Shown one piece after another: positions 1 through 8,634 of a DNA stretch of 64,000 nucleotides. Below the pieces are notes generated by a model. The model saw only the letters and a list, made by a program, of their open reading frames with translations. It was not told the DNA's origin and did no database searches. Position 1 is the first letter of the stretch. Each line of letters opens with the position of its first letter. Made by a program: the position numbers and the translations under genes. Origin of the DNA: Psychrobacter alimentarius (lineage in GTDB: Bacteria > Pseudomonadota > Gammaproteobacteria > Pseudomonadales > Moraxellaceae); the NCBI RefSeq assembly GCF_001606025.1, contig NZ_CP014945.1, positions 186,001-250,000 on the forward strand. The letters run 5' to 3'.

Positions 1-1
1 A

Positions 2-394
2 GAAGACTTAGCAAAAACGCATGCAGGTCAGTTTGATGTGGTGACTTGTATGGAGATGCTGGAGCATGTGCCTAATCCAAGCTCGATTGTGCAGGCGTGT
101 TTTGAATTGCTGGCGCCAGGCGGTGTGTGCGTACTATCAACAATCAATCGCAATCCTAAATCTTATTTATTTGCCATCGTTGGCGCAGAGTATGTATTAC
201 GCTTGCTTGATCGCGGTACGCATGACTATGCCAAATTCATCACCCCTGCTGAGCTTGATAAAATGGCAATCAATACCGGTTTTACGCGCCAAGACATCAT
301 TGGTTTGCATTACAATCCATTGACCAAACGCTACTGGCTGGCACAAAACGTCGATGTCAATTATATGATTGCCGTACAAAAACCCGTTGCTTAA
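2..394 (+). CDS. ubiG: UbiG, ubiquinone biosynthesis O-methyltransferase (3' part)
   Basis: C-terminal part of the SAM-dependent methyltransferase that carries out both O-methylations in ubiquinone synthesis. The frame is open from base 2, so the gene begins before the window. Visible are the post-motif segment [16 protein letters not shown], typical of class I methyltransferases, then [16 protein letters not shown] and the UbiG-type ending with a [12 protein letters not shown] segment. It is followed by the phosphatase at 462 and the SDR gene at 1256 on the same strand, a block that recurs in Moraxellaceae and Pseudomonas. The N-terminal SAM-binding glycine motif lies outside the window. Confidence 0.93.
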   Translation, partial: EDLAKTHAGQFDVVTCMEMLEHVPNPSSIVQACFELLAPGGVCVLSTINRNPKSYLFAIVGAEYVLRLLDRGTHDYAKFITPAELDKMAINTGFTRQDIIGLHYNPLTKRYWLAQNVDVNYMIAVQKPVA

Positions 395-461
395 ACTGTG
401 CTTAATGGTTTTGTGACCTCCTATTTTACTCAACATGTTATCCGTATTAAGAGCCTTAATT

Positions 462-1172
462 ATGACTGAATTTGTAAAAGCGGTTTTGTTTGATCTTGAT
501 GGGACGCTAATCGATACCGCTGCTGATTTTGTCCGTATCATTGGCAAAATGAGTCTCGAAAACGATTTGCAAGCGCCACCTGAAGCAGAAATCCGTGAGC
601 AAGTTTCGGCAGGTGCGTCAGCAATGGTAAAGCTGATGCTAAGGTACAATGATCAACTTGAAGTGAGCGAAGACGCTTTACTGACTTTTCGTCAACAGTT
701 TTTAGATGACTACGAAGCAGATATATGCGTAGATAGTTGCGTGTTTGCTGAGTTAGAAGAGGTCTTGACCACGCTTGAAAAACAAAGCGTGCCATGGGGT
801 ATTGTGACCAATAAGCCGCGCTATTTGGCAGAGCTGTTATTGCAAAAGATGGCGTTAGATGAGCGCTGTGCTGTGTTGATCTGCCCTGATGATGTGTCTC
901 GCTCAAAACCTGATCCAGAGCCCATGTATATGGCATTAGAGAAGCTCAGTATTCCTCGCGGTGCTGCTGGCTGTGTACTTTATGTGGGCGATCACATACG
1001 TGATATCGAAGCTGGTAAGGCTGCGGGTATGCCGACAATTTTAGCAGCCTATGGTTATATTCCTCCTGAAGATCAAAAAAGCCTAAAAACGTGGGGCGCT
1101 GATTATATTGTCGATACACCTAAACAGTTGAATGAGCTGTTACTGTCTTCTGGTCGTTTTGAGTATATATAA
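462..1172 (+). CDS. gph: HAD-family phosphoglycolate phosphatase-like hydrolase
   Basis: HAD-superfamily phosphatase of the Gph type, about 236 residues. Motif I is FDLDGTLIDTAADF near the N-terminus, motif II is IVTNKP (Thr before Asn), and motif III/IV appear as SKPDPEP and YVGDHIRDIEAGKAAGMPT. The Asp in DLDGT would be the nucleophile. Start chosen at the ATG at 462, where AAGAG stands 8 nt upstream and the protein begins directly before the first beta strand; an in-frame ATG at 435 would add nine unconserved residues. It lies 67 nt after ubiG. In this context some family members act on phosphoglycolate, others on N-acetylmuramic acid 6-phosphate (MupP in Pseudomonas), so the substrate is uncertain although the fold is not. 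Confidence 0.85.
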   Translation: MTEFVKAVLFDLDGTLIDTAADFVRIIGKMSLENDLQAPPEAEIREQVSAGASAMVKLMLRYNDQLEVSEDALLTFRQQFLDDYEADICVDSCVFAELEEVLTTLEKQSVPWGIVTNKPRYLAELLLQKMALDERCAVLICPDDVSRSKPDPEPMYMALEKLSIPRGAAGCVLYVGDHIRDIEAGKAAGMPTILAAYGYIPPEDQKSLKTWGADYIVDTPKQLNELLLSSGRFEYI

Positions 1173-1255
1173 ATAGCTTTTTATGTAAGGCGTTATTTAG
1201 CGTCAATGTTAGGCCAGTATTCCCAATTCTTAAACGATAAGTAGTGAGCCATACC

Positions 1256-2080
1256 ATGAGCACAAAAATTGATCAATCAGTGGAGACGCAAGCCACTCAA
1301 AGCCGTACCGAGCCTTTGACTCATGACGCTATCCGTAACTTTTTGCCACCTGATAACTGTTTAGATGGAAAGACTATTCTGGTGACAGGTGCGGGCGATG
1401 GTATTGGTCGTGTGGCTGCATTAACTTATGCCCGTTATGGCGCGACCGTTTTGCTACTCGGTCGTACCAGCAGTAAACTTGAATACGTTTATGATGAAAT
1501 TGAGAGCTTCGGTGGTAAGCAGCCAGCCATGCTCCCGATGAACTTAGAAGGCGCAACCTATGCCGAGATGCAGCAACTAGAAGGACTGATCAATAAAGAA
1601 GTTGGTCAGCTGGATGGTATTTTGCATAATGCTGGTATGCTGGGGCAACTGACACCTCTTGAGATGTATGACGTTGATATGTTTGCCGAAGTGATGAAGG
1701 TTAACTTTACGGCAACCTTTATGCTCACCCAAGCTTTGCTACCGCTGTTAAAAGACGCCGATCATGGTTCTATCGTCTTTACGTCCAGCACGGTTGGTAC
1801 GCATCCGCGTGCATTCTGGGGTGCTTATGCGCTCTCAAAACAGGCGGTAGAGGGTATGAGCGATATTTTTACCCAAGAGACGCAAAACACCACCAATCTC
1901 AGATTCAATTGTGTCAATCCTGGTGGTACGCGCACCAATATGCGTGCTCATGCTTATCCAGGAGAAAATCCCATGAGCTTAAAAACACCTGAGGACATTA
2001 TGCCAGGGTATGTCTGTCTGATGAGTGATGACAGTATTGGGGTGCGCGGACAAGTGATTGAGTTACAACCAAAAGACTAG
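1256..2080 (+). CDS. YciK-family short-chain dehydrogenase/reductase
   Basis: Classical SDR oxidoreductase of the YciK family, about 274 residues. The NAD(P)-binding motif is TGAGDGIGR near residue 45, followed by HNAG, a catalytic Ser in the VFTSSTVG segment and the YxxxK pair in YALSKQAVEG. The first 35 residues form a polar extension before the Rossmann fold. The ATG at 1256 is preferred; an in-frame GTG at 1244 would add MSHT. It is the third gene of the ubiG-gph-SDR run, about 83 nt after the phosphatase. The substrate is not known for this family. Confidence 0.85.
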   Translation: MSTKIDQSVETQATQSRTEPLTHDAIRNFLPPDNCLDGKTILVTGAGDGIGRVAALTYARYGATVLLLGRTSSKLEYVYDEIESFGGKQPAMLPMNLEGATYAEMQQLEGLINKEVGQLDGILHNAGMLGQLTPLEMYDVDMFAEVMKVNFTATFMLTQALLPLLKDADHGSIVFTSSTVGTHPRAFWGAYALSKQAVEGMSDIFTQETQNTTNLRFNCVNPGGTRTNMRAHAYPGENPMSLKTPEDIMPGYVCLMSDDSIGVRGQVIELQPKD

Positions 2081-2185
2081 CTTTATATTTTATATAGTTT
2101 TAGGTTGCAATCAGTTGGCAGATACCCCATCTATTTGTTATTAAAGAATTTATATATAAGTAATAATAACAAATAGGATAAAACT

Positions 2186-2452
2186 ATGGCAGGTGGCTGG
2201 TCAAGAGATGGTGCAGAGCACGAACAAATGGATGCAACCGTTAATGATGCGTTAGAGCGCGCTCGGCGTGCATTGCCAACGGGCGAGAGCGCTGAGTTTT
2301 GTGATGAATGCGGCAATCCCATTCCAGAAGCCCGGCGATTGGCAGTGCCAGGTATTCAGCACTGCGTGAGCTGTCAAACTGAGCTTGAGCAAGAGGCAAG
2401 GGCGGCGGAGCTATTCAATCGCCGCGGTAGTAAAGACAGTCAACTGCGTTAG
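2186..2452 (+). CDS. DksA/TraR-type C4 zinc finger protein
   Basis: Small protein of 88 residues with a C-terminal DksA/TraR zinc finger: CDEC, then CVSC some 20 residues later, with the typical NPIPEARRLAVPG segment between them. It lacks the long coiled-coil of DksA, so it resembles the short YbiI/TraR-like proteins. Such proteins can bind the RNA polymerase secondary channel, but that role is not shown for this one. A strong hairpin terminator follows within 15 nt of the stop codon. It stands 105 nt after the SDR gene. Confidence 0.85.
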   Translation: MAGGWSRDGAEHEQMDATVNDALERARRALPTGESAEFCDECGNPIPEARRLAVPGIQHCVSCQTELEQEARAAELFNRRGSKDSQLR

Positions 2453-2461
2453 TGGCAGGAT

Positions 2462-2503
2462 AAAAAAGAAGCCTACTATGCATACATAGTAGGCTTCTTT
2501 TTT
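2462..2503. terminator. Bidirectional terminator between zinc finger gene and CobW gene
   Basis: Perfect 13-bp stem (GAAGCCTACTATG and its complement) with a 4-nt loop, flanked by an A run on the left and a T run on the right. It can end both converging transcripts. Confidence 0.9.
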
Positions 2504-2542
2504 ATTCTCATTTTTAAGGCAATGATGTTGAAAATAAAGTCA

Positions 2543-3730
2543 CTATATCACTAATGCCATCAATTCTCGGTCGCGCACTTCCCAATCTATAGCAGACGTC
2601 ACAGGAGAAGCGTCGTCCAAGTCCATCTGATCGCTTTCATCCCCTGCCTGTAAAATAACCTCAAGTCGGCTGTCTAATTGACTGGCAACAGTGCTCGTGG
2701 TCAAACTGTCAGGGGTAAAGTTGATTTGTAACCAACCGTCAGAAGTATGAACCACGCCTTTAATACGTTGCCAGCTTGGCAGTTTTAACAACCATTCTTG
2801 TAACTCATCAGCAAGCAATACATAGTGTGCTGGTAGTCGCCAACCCGCCAATAGCATGTCTTGCTGCTTTTCATGATAACGATAAGGCAGCTCAATATCT
2901 GGACTGACCGGATTATCATCATTGGCCTGCATAGAATTTGAGCGTGAAGTAGGCGATAAAACGGTATTCGGTGGTCGCAAGCCAACAGAGCGTTTTTGAG
3001 GATAATTAATATTAATAGTGCGCTGCTGCGCGATAATATGGCTGGGCGTCGCTAGTTGGTTATTTAGCGTGATTATATCTGTAGTCGACAAGCTGTCATT
3101 GTTAGGCACAGCTTGTACAGCACTTGCCCAGATAATATGTACCTGCGCATTGAGTTTGGTTACCCATGCTTGTAGTGTTTGCTTATCGCTATCACTCAAG
3201 TGTGTATAGCGGTTAATTACCAAGACATCGGCATCTTTAACATGAGCTTGAAAGCCGTCATGGGTACGATACTTGTCTTGCTGCCATTGCGCACCGCTCA
3301 ACACTGCGATGACTGCTTGCATTTGTAGAGCGGTCTGCCAATGCGGCGCACTAAGCTGATGTATCAGCTCACGCGGATGAGCAAGTCCTGTGGGTTCAAT
3401 AATAAGGCGCTGCGGATGATGATCACTGAGCAGACGGCTAATGGCAATCTGGAGCGGCAGCTGACTGGTACAACAAATACAACCGCCACTGACCTCACGA
3501 ATAGCAATGCTATTCTTATTGACTGTATCGTCTTGGGAGCTTGCCAACAGCGAACCATCGATGCCAATACGCCCAAATTCATTGATCAATAATGCCCAGC
3601 GCTCATCGACAGGCTTACTGGCTAACAGCTGGTTGATAACCGTGGTTTTGCCCGCACCCAAAAACCCTGTCACTAAAGTGCAGGGTATGTTTTGGAAAAC
3701 AGTAGATTTTTTCAAAGCAACATTCATCAT
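2543..3730 (-). CDS. CobW/G3E-family GTPase, putative metallochaperone
   Basis: G3E-family P-loop GTPase of 395 residues. Walker A is GFLGAGKTT near residue 22, and the metal-binding CxCC motif is seen in GGCICCTSQLP. The GTP-base motif is probably VINRYTHLS (NRxT instead of NKxD). The C-terminal CobW_C domain follows from about residue 280. Members of this family deliver zinc, cobalt or iron to client enzymes. The gene starts only 20 nt after the ompR stop codon on the same strand, so the two are probably cotranscribed. The first two codons are both ATG. No clear Zur site was recognised upstream, so zinc control is not supported by the sequence. Confidence 0.85.
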   Translation of the reverse strand: MMNVALKKSTVFQNIPCTLVTGFLGAGKTTVINQLLASKPVDERWALLINEFGRIGIDGSLLASSQDDTVNKNSIAIREVSGGCICCTSQLPLQIAISRLLSDHHPQRLIIEPTGLAHPRELIHQLSAPHWQTALQMQAVIAVLSGAQWQQDKYRTHDGFQAHVKDADVLVINRYTHLSDSDKQTLQAWVTKLNAQVHIIWASAVQAVPNNDSLSTTDIITLNNQLATPSHIIAQQRTININYPQKRSVGLRPPNTVLSPTSRSNSMQANDDNPVSPDIELPYRYHEKQQDMLLAGWRLPAHYVLLADELQEWLLKLPSWQRIKGVVHTSDGWLQINFTPDSLTTSTVASQLDSRLEVILQAGDESDQMDLDDASPVTSAIDWEVRDRELMALVI

Positions 3731-3750
3731 AATAATGACATTAAAACAAA

Positions 3751-4509
3751 CTATTCACTTTTGATGGTTTCAATTTCGGCTTCATCAGGAACAAATACAT
3801 AACCCACACCCCATACGGTTTGGATATAGCGCGCTTGTGAAGGGTTGTCTTCAATCAGACGACGTAGGCGTGATACTTGTACATCGATTGAGCGTTCCAT
3901 GGCACCCCATTCGCGACCACGGGCCAAATTCATCAGTTTGTCACGAGTCAATGGCTCACGTGGATGCTGAACCAAGGCCTTTAATACCGAAAACTCACCG
4001 GTTGTTAACGTAACTACATTGCCATCACGTTTGAGTGTACGCGTGGAGAGATCAAGCGTCCATGGACCAAACTCAACAACTTCAAGCTGATGGCTTGGCG
4101 CACCAGGTAGCTCACGATTCTGACGGCGCAATACCGCTTTGATACGAGCCAGTAGCTCTTTTGGGTTAAACGGCTTAGGCAGGTAATCGTCCGCACCTGC
4201 TTCAAGGCCAGCGATACGATCGGCATCGCCACCTTTGGCTGTCAGCATAATAATGGGGATATCGCCATTGTTTTCACGCAGGCGCTTACAGATATTGATA
4301 CCGTCTTCGCCTGGCAACATCAAATCCAATACCACCAGTGAAAAAAGCTCACGCTGCATCAGTTTGTCCATCTGACTGCCATCATGCGCCGTACGTACGA
4401 CAAAACCATCGTCTTCTAGAAAACGTTGTAACAAAGAGCGCAAGCGGGCATCGTCATCAACCACTAGAATGCGCTGAGTTAAAGTGTCAGGGCTATTGTT
4501 GTCAGTCAT
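3751..4509 (-). CDS. ompR: OmpR, two-component response regulator
   Basis: OmpR-family DNA-binding response regulator of 252 residues. The receiver domain shows the acidic pocket VVDDDARLR, phospho-acceptor Asp62 in VVLDLMLPGEDG, and Lys in YLPKPFNP. The winged-helix domain carries REPLTRDKLMNLARGRE and RYIQTVWGVGYVF, nearly identical to enterobacterial OmpR. OmpR classically answers osmolarity and acid through EnvZ. No histidine kinase gene follows here: the next gene is a CobW GTPase 20 nt downstream. The kinase must be encoded elsewhere or be absent. It is divergent from tex across a 389-nt spacer. Confidence 0.92.
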   Translation of the reverse strand: MTDNNSPDTLTQRILVVDDDARLRSLLQRFLEDDGFVVRTAHDGSQMDKLMQRELFSLVVLDLMLPGEDGINICKRLRENNGDIPIIMLTAKGGDADRIAGLEAGADDYLPKPFNPKELLARIKAVLRRQNRELPGAPSHQLEVVEFGPWTLDLSTRTLKRDGNVVTLTTGEFSVLKALVQHPREPLTRDKLMNLARGREWGAMERSIDVQVSRLRRLIEDNPSQARYIQTVWGVGYVFVPDEAEIETIKSE

Positions 4510-4898
4510 ATAAGCATCCTCTTATAAAAATTATTATCAGCAAAACAATGGGTAAAAATAAGATGGTTTATAAAGTATTGTCATTGCTTTTGGGTCAATA
4601 CTTTCGAATCAGTCCATAACCTAGCAAAACGGTATAAAATTTTAAAACATTTGTTCAATACAGCAGTACTTAGCGATATTTGTGCTATTGATACTTTAGT
4701 GTATAAGATTGCAGTCCCAATTGCATCACCCATAAAGAAAAATGCTGTATGCGTTTGTTTAACAAGGCGACAGAACTTATGATATAAGAGGATTTTTGCT
4801 ACAAAACACGCGATAAATAACGAAAAGATAAAAAGGATTTTTATTCATGCAGCTTTTGCTATAATGCAAAACTACATTTCTCAACGATTGATACGTAT
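4510..4898. other. Divergent spacer ompR / tex
   Basis: 389 nt, AT-rich, no convincing gene. It must hold the ompR promoter on the minus strand and the tex promoter on the plus strand; only the latter was recognised (4857-4865). Confidence 0.6.
4857..4865 (+). promoter_or_regulatory. Extended -10 promoter element of tex
   Basis: TGC followed by consensus TATAAT (4860-4865), an extended -10 element, 33 nt before the tex ATG. No good -35 hexamer stands 16-18 nt upstream, consistent with an extended -10 promoter. Confidence 0.55.
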
Positions 4899-7448
4899 AT
4901 GAGTAGCACTGATACCTTAACGCCATCTCAAACCTCGACAAATGCGCAGGTTTTTGATGCAACCACACACGCGAATATTCACGACAAGCTTGCTCGCGCG
5001 CTTGGCATTAAGACTGCTCAAGTCAATGCGTTTGTCAAACTTTACGATGAAGGCGCGACTGTTCCGTTTATTGCCCGTTACCGCAAAGAGAAGACTCAGA
5101 ATCTTGACGATGCTCAATTACGCGCTTTAGAAAAGTCGCTTAATTATGAGCGCGACATGGCCACTCGTCGCCTTAAGATCACTGAGCTTTTGAGCACGCA
5201 GGGTAATTTGACTGACGAGCTACAGACCCGTATTGATAATGCGACGTCTAAGCTTGAGCTTGAAGACATCTACTTGCCATATCGTCCACGTCGTCGTTCG
5301 CCAGCTGCCAAAGCAAGAGCTGCGGGCCTTGACGTTGCTGCCCAAGCGATTCTTACTCAAGAAATAGCGCCCACCGATGCTTTGGCCGATTATCAGATTC
5401 AGTCAAATGTGACCGATGATAGCGGTCAAGAAATTGAGGTTGATTTCAGTGACATTGAAAAGCAATTGGCTGGTCTGCAAGCCATTATTGTCGATGAATG
5501 GACGCAAGCCCTAGATTTGCTGGATAACTTACGTAATGGCTTTGCCAAAACTGCCAGTATCGTCTCGACTGTGGCCAGTGAAGAAAAACGTGAAGTCGGT
5601 GAGAAATTCAAAGATTATTTTGAGCATAGTGAAAGCCTTCAGCGTCTACCGAACCACCGTTTATTAGCGATGCTGCGTGGTCGTCAAGAAAACGTACTAG
5701 GGTTAAAGGTTGAGGGCGAAGACGCACCTTTCATCGAAAAAATCATCAATCATTTTGATATTGATGCAAAAGCCCCTGCCGCCCGTCGCGAGTTTTTGGC
5801 AGAAGCGGCTAGCAGTTTGTGGAAAGACAAATGGCGTCCGCATATTGAGCACCGTCTATTGACTGAAAAGCGTTTGACAGCCGAAGCAGATGCCATTGAA
5901 GTGTTTGCGAATAACTTGCAGCATTTATTGATGTCAGCACCTGCTGGCCGCAAAGTGATCTTGGGCGTTGATCCTGGTATCCGTCATGGTGTAAAAATGG
6001 CTATTGTTGATGCTCAAGGTCATGTGATGTTGAATAGCGAAGACAAGCCTGTTGTCGCAACCGTCTATCCATTCGCGCCTGATAACAAGATAGATGAAGC
6101 CAAAGCAGTCATCGATGAGCTACTAAGCACCTATCAGGTCGACTTGGTTGCTATCGGCAATGGTACTGCCAGTCGCGAAACCGATGCGATGATTAAAGAG
6201 ATTTTGGCCGCCAATGATGCCCTAAAAGCCAAAGCCGTTATTGTCAATGAGTCAGGTGCCTCTGTCTATTCAGCCAGTGAGCTTGCCAGTGATGAGTTGG
6301 CAAATCTAGACGTGTCAGTGCGCGGCGCCGTATCTATCGCTCGTCGTCTACAAGATCCACTATCAGAGCTGGTCAAGGTCGATCCAAAGGCGATTGGCGT
6401 GGGTCAGTATCAACATGACGTCAATCAAAACCAATTGGCTGATAGTTTGGACAAAGTCACTCAAGACAGCGTGAATGCGGTCGGCGTTGATGTAAACACG
6501 GCCAGTCCTGCTATCTTGGCGCATATTGCTGGTCTGAATAAGAATGTCGCACAGCAAATTGTCACTTACCGCAAAGAACATGGTGCATTTGAGAGCCGTG
6601 AAGCGCTAAAAAATGTCCCACGTCTAGGGGTAAAAACCTTTGAGCAAGCGGCAGGATTTTTACGTGTTCATGATGGTAGCAACCCACTAGATGCCACTGG
6701 TGTTCATCCAGAAAGCTATGCGTTGGTCGATAGCTTATTGACGCAAACGGGCAAAGCATTACCAGACCTTATTGGTAATGAAGGGGTGCTAAACACCATC
6801 GATACCACAGCGCTTGCAGCCAACGATGATAATGTCAGTATAAAAGCCATTCTAGATGAGCTTGCTAAGCCTGCCCGTGACCCACGTCCTGAGTTTAAAA
6901 CAGCTAACTTCCGTGATGATGTCAATAGCATCAAAGACCTTAGCGAAGGTATGACTCTAGAAGGTGTGGTTACGAATGTCACTGCTTTTGGTTGCTTTAT
7001 TGATGTTGGCGTGCACCAAGACGGTCTAGTGCATATCTCACAGATGGCCAATGATTTTGTCGCTGATCCTATGAACCGTGTTAAGCCAGGCGATATTGTC
7101 TCAGTACGCGTCATTTCTATCGACGAAAAACGCGGTCGCATTGGCTTTAGTATGAAGCCTGAAGCTGAAAAGCCAACTCGCACAGCGACAAAGGCTGCTG
7201 AGGCTAACTCAAGTCACGATGATAAAGCTACTCGTCCTCGCAGTAGCCGTCCTGCAGCTGATAAGCGTCCGTCATCGTCAAAACCACGTGGCAGTCGTCA
7301 AGACAATCGCCAAGAAGGCCGACAGGACAAGAGCAGTACTAATACGCGTGGTAAAGCTGCTAAAAATGAGAGCACGGAAGTGCCTAGCAAGATGGGTACA
7401 TTTGGTGCCTTGTTAAAAGAAGCAGGCGTGACGAAAACAAAAAAATAG
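4899..7448 (+). CDS. tex: Tex, S1-domain transcription accessory protein
   Basis: Tex/YhgF family RNA-binding protein of 849 residues, slightly longer than the family norm. Domains in order: Tex N-terminal helical region (about 30-220), YqgF-like RNase H fold starting at GVDPGIRHG (about 355), helix-hairpin-helix segment with DVNTASPAILAHIAGL (about 525-590), and an S1 RNA-binding domain GVVTNVTAFGCFIDVG (about 685-755). The last 90 residues are a basic, Ser/Arg-rich low-complexity tail with a conserved-looking GTFGALLKEAG end. Tex proteins bind nucleic acid and the transcription machinery and affect expression of toxin and stress genes. A strong terminator follows. Confidence 0.95.
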   Translation: MSSTDTLTPSQTSTNAQVFDATTHANIHDKLARALGIKTAQVNAFVKLYDEGATVPFIARYRKEKTQNLDDAQLRALEKSLNYERDMATRRLKITELLSTQGNLTDELQTRIDNATSKLELEDIYLPYRPRRRSPAAKARAAGLDVAAQAILTQEIAPTDALADYQIQSNVTDDSGQEIEVDFSDIEKQLAGLQAIIVDEWTQALDLLDNLRNGFAKTASIVSTVASEEKREVGEKFKDYFEHSESLQRLPNHRLLAMLRGRQENVLGLKVEGEDAPFIEKIINHFDIDAKAPAARREFLAEAASSLWKDKWRPHIEHRLLTEKRLTAEADAIEVFANNLQHLLMSAPAGRKVILGVDPGIRHGVKMAIVDAQGHVMLNSEDKPVVATVYPFAPDNKIDEAKAVIDELLSTYQVDLVAIGNGTASRETDAMIKEILAANDALKAKAVIVNESGASVYSASELASDELANLDVSVRGAVSIARRLQDPLSELVKVDPKAIGVGQYQHDVNQNQLADSLDKVTQDSVNAVGVDVNTASPAILAHIAGLNKNVAQQIVTYRKEHGAFESREALKNVPRLGVKTFEQAAGFLRVHDGSNPLDATGVHPESYALVDSLLTQTGKALPDLIGNEGVLNTIDTTALAANDDNVSIKAILDELAKPARDPRPEFKTANFRDDVNSIKDLSEGMTLEGVVTNVTAFGCFIDVGVHQDGLVHISQMANDFVADPMNRVKPGDIVSVRVISIDEKRGRIGFSMKPEAEKPTRTATKAAEANSSHDDKATRPRSSRPAADKRPSSSKPRGSRQDNRQEGRQDKSSTNTRGKAAKNESTEVPSKMGTFGALLKEAGVTKTKK

Positions 7449-7483
7449 CTCATATGCATTTGATATGAATAATTTCAAATAAT

Positions 7484-7513
7484 AAAAAAGGCAGCCATCG
7501 GGCTGCCTTTTTT
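7484..7513 (+). terminator. Terminator of tex
   Basis: GGCAGCC / GGCTGCC stem with a 4-nt loop, A run before and T run after, about 40 nt past the tex stop codon. Confidence 0.9.
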
Positions 7514-7665
7514 GTATATAGTATTTGTGGAGATGAGCATTAAACATGTGTTAAAAAAGAAACTTCCAAGTACTGTTTGAGTATTTGAGTTTATTCAACC
7601 TTCAAAACCAATCCGTGCCTGAATCTTTTTATATATTTGACATATTTAAAACTAGTTATCAGGAT

Positions 7666-8148
7666 CTACTGATCCATCATGTCTGCTTCTTGCTCTTCTT
7701 GTAGCATGTCTTCTTGTGAGTCTTGCATGCCTTGTGGTTCAACTTGTAACTGCATGTCTTGTTGAGCTTGCATGTCTTGTTGAGCTTGCATGTCTTGTTG
7801 AGCTTGCATCGCCGTAGGCATTGCTTGCTGAGCACTGGCAGGGTTACTAACTTTATTCACACTGGCTCTTGAGATGGTTTGAGTTTCATTAATTACAAAC
7901 GGACTGGATTGATTAGCACCCTGTTCGACATTCGGACTGGTAGCCTCAGTCTCCATACCATCATTGGCAGATGTAGCTTGCATCTCTGCTTGTGCGGTTT
8001 GTATATTCGCTTGCGCAGCTTCCATGTCTGCTTGTGCAGTTTGCACATTTGCTTGCGCAGTATCAGCAGGTGCGGCCATAGCCAAACTTGGGAGAGTAAG
8101 TGTGGCACCAATAAGTAGCGATAAAGGTAGAGTACGTTTTTTCATCAA
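7666..8148 (-). CDS. Exported Ala/Gln/Met repeat protein, function unknown
   Basis: Not recognised. 160 residues with a clear Sec signal peptide (MMKKRTLPLSLLIGATL... cleaved after AMA or AMAA). The mature N-terminus is made of seven-residue units of the form TAQANVQ, AAQANIQ, TAQAEMQ (about residues 30-58), which would form an Ala-rich amphipathic helix. The C-terminal third has three units of QAQQDM and ends in an acidic Gln/Glu/Met-rich stretch. The hexads are encoded by an 18-bp tandem DNA repeat (7753-7806). No Cys is present in the mature part. It is likely periplasmic or surface-associated. Neighbour 8635-9414 on the same strand is also exported but unrelated. Confidence is high that it is a gene and low on any role. 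Confidence 0.7.
   Translation of the reverse strand: MMKKRTLPLSLLIGATLTLPSLAMAAPADTAQANVQTAQADMEAAQANIQTAQAEMQATSANDGMETEATSPNVEQGANQSSPFVINETQTISRASVNKVSNPASAQQAMPTAMQAQQDMQAQQDMQAQQDMQLQVEPQGMQDSQEDMLQEEQEADMMDQ
7753..7806. repeat. Three tandem 18-bp repeats inside coding sequence
   Basis: The unit GCATGTCTTGTTGAGCTT, read on the plus strand, recurs nearly exactly in tandem, encoding the QAQQDM hexads of the exported protein. Copy number could vary by slippage. Confidence 0.75.
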
Positions 8149-8298
8149 TGGATTCCTTAATTTATAGTCTTATAGTGTCAGTTTAAAGGGATTTAAACTT
8201 CATGACTGTTTAGCGTTGTTTTATATATAAAAAATTAATGTAGTATTTCAAATATATATATTTAATATCTCTAACATTCAATCTATAGAAAAAATAAA

Positions 8299-8329
8299 AT
8301 CATGATAACCATTAAGCGATTATCATGAT
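8299..8329. repeat. Inverted repeat, 10-bp arms
   Basis: ATCATGATAA and TTATCATGAT separated by 11 nt, about 150 nt upstream of the exported repeat protein gene. No T run follows, so it is more like an operator or mRNA structure than a terminator. Confidence 0.5.
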
Positions 8330-8496
8330 CGATTTGGATGAAGAGTTTTATAAGCTAAACTAAATGGGTTACAAACTCTGAGTTGGAGAATAGCAATTAA
8401 ACAATCAATGATTCAGTAGTGCATAGATTAAAAGTCTAACAGATTGATGTTGGCAGGTGACTTTGTGCAACTACTGTACGCTTATTGTCAGATTGA

Positions 8497-8530
8497 ATAA
8501 CGTCATAAAAGACACTGTCTCTGACGTTAT
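8497..8530. repeat. Nested inverted repeat, 9-bp outer arms
   Basis: ATAACGTCA and TGACGTTAT enclose a smaller GACA/TGTC hairpin. It lies about 105 nt past the end of the minus-strand gene 8635-9414. It has no T tract, so its role is open. Confidence 0.5.
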
Positions 8531-8634
8531 CACTGCCTCTATTAATATCGATAGTAACTAATATAAATACAGCAGAGATTTTTACGGTTTACTAACCCAT
8601 TAGCAGTTTGCCATTCTCAACGTATTATTTACGA

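Larger units (their letters stand above)
8149..8634. other. Gene-free AT-rich spacer with two inverted repeats
   Basis: 486 nt without a convincing gene. It holds inverted repeats at 8299-8329 and 8497-8530, listed separately, and presumably the promoter of the minus-strand repeat protein. Confidence 0.6.

Noticed and set aside
3731..3760. Possible Zur operator upstream of the CobW gene
   Set aside because: Only a loose AT-rich symmetry around AATGTCATTATTATGATG; does not match the Zur consensus and overlaps the start codon.
7753..7806. CRISPR-like array
   Set aside because: Units are tandem without spacers and lie in frame inside a coding sequence.
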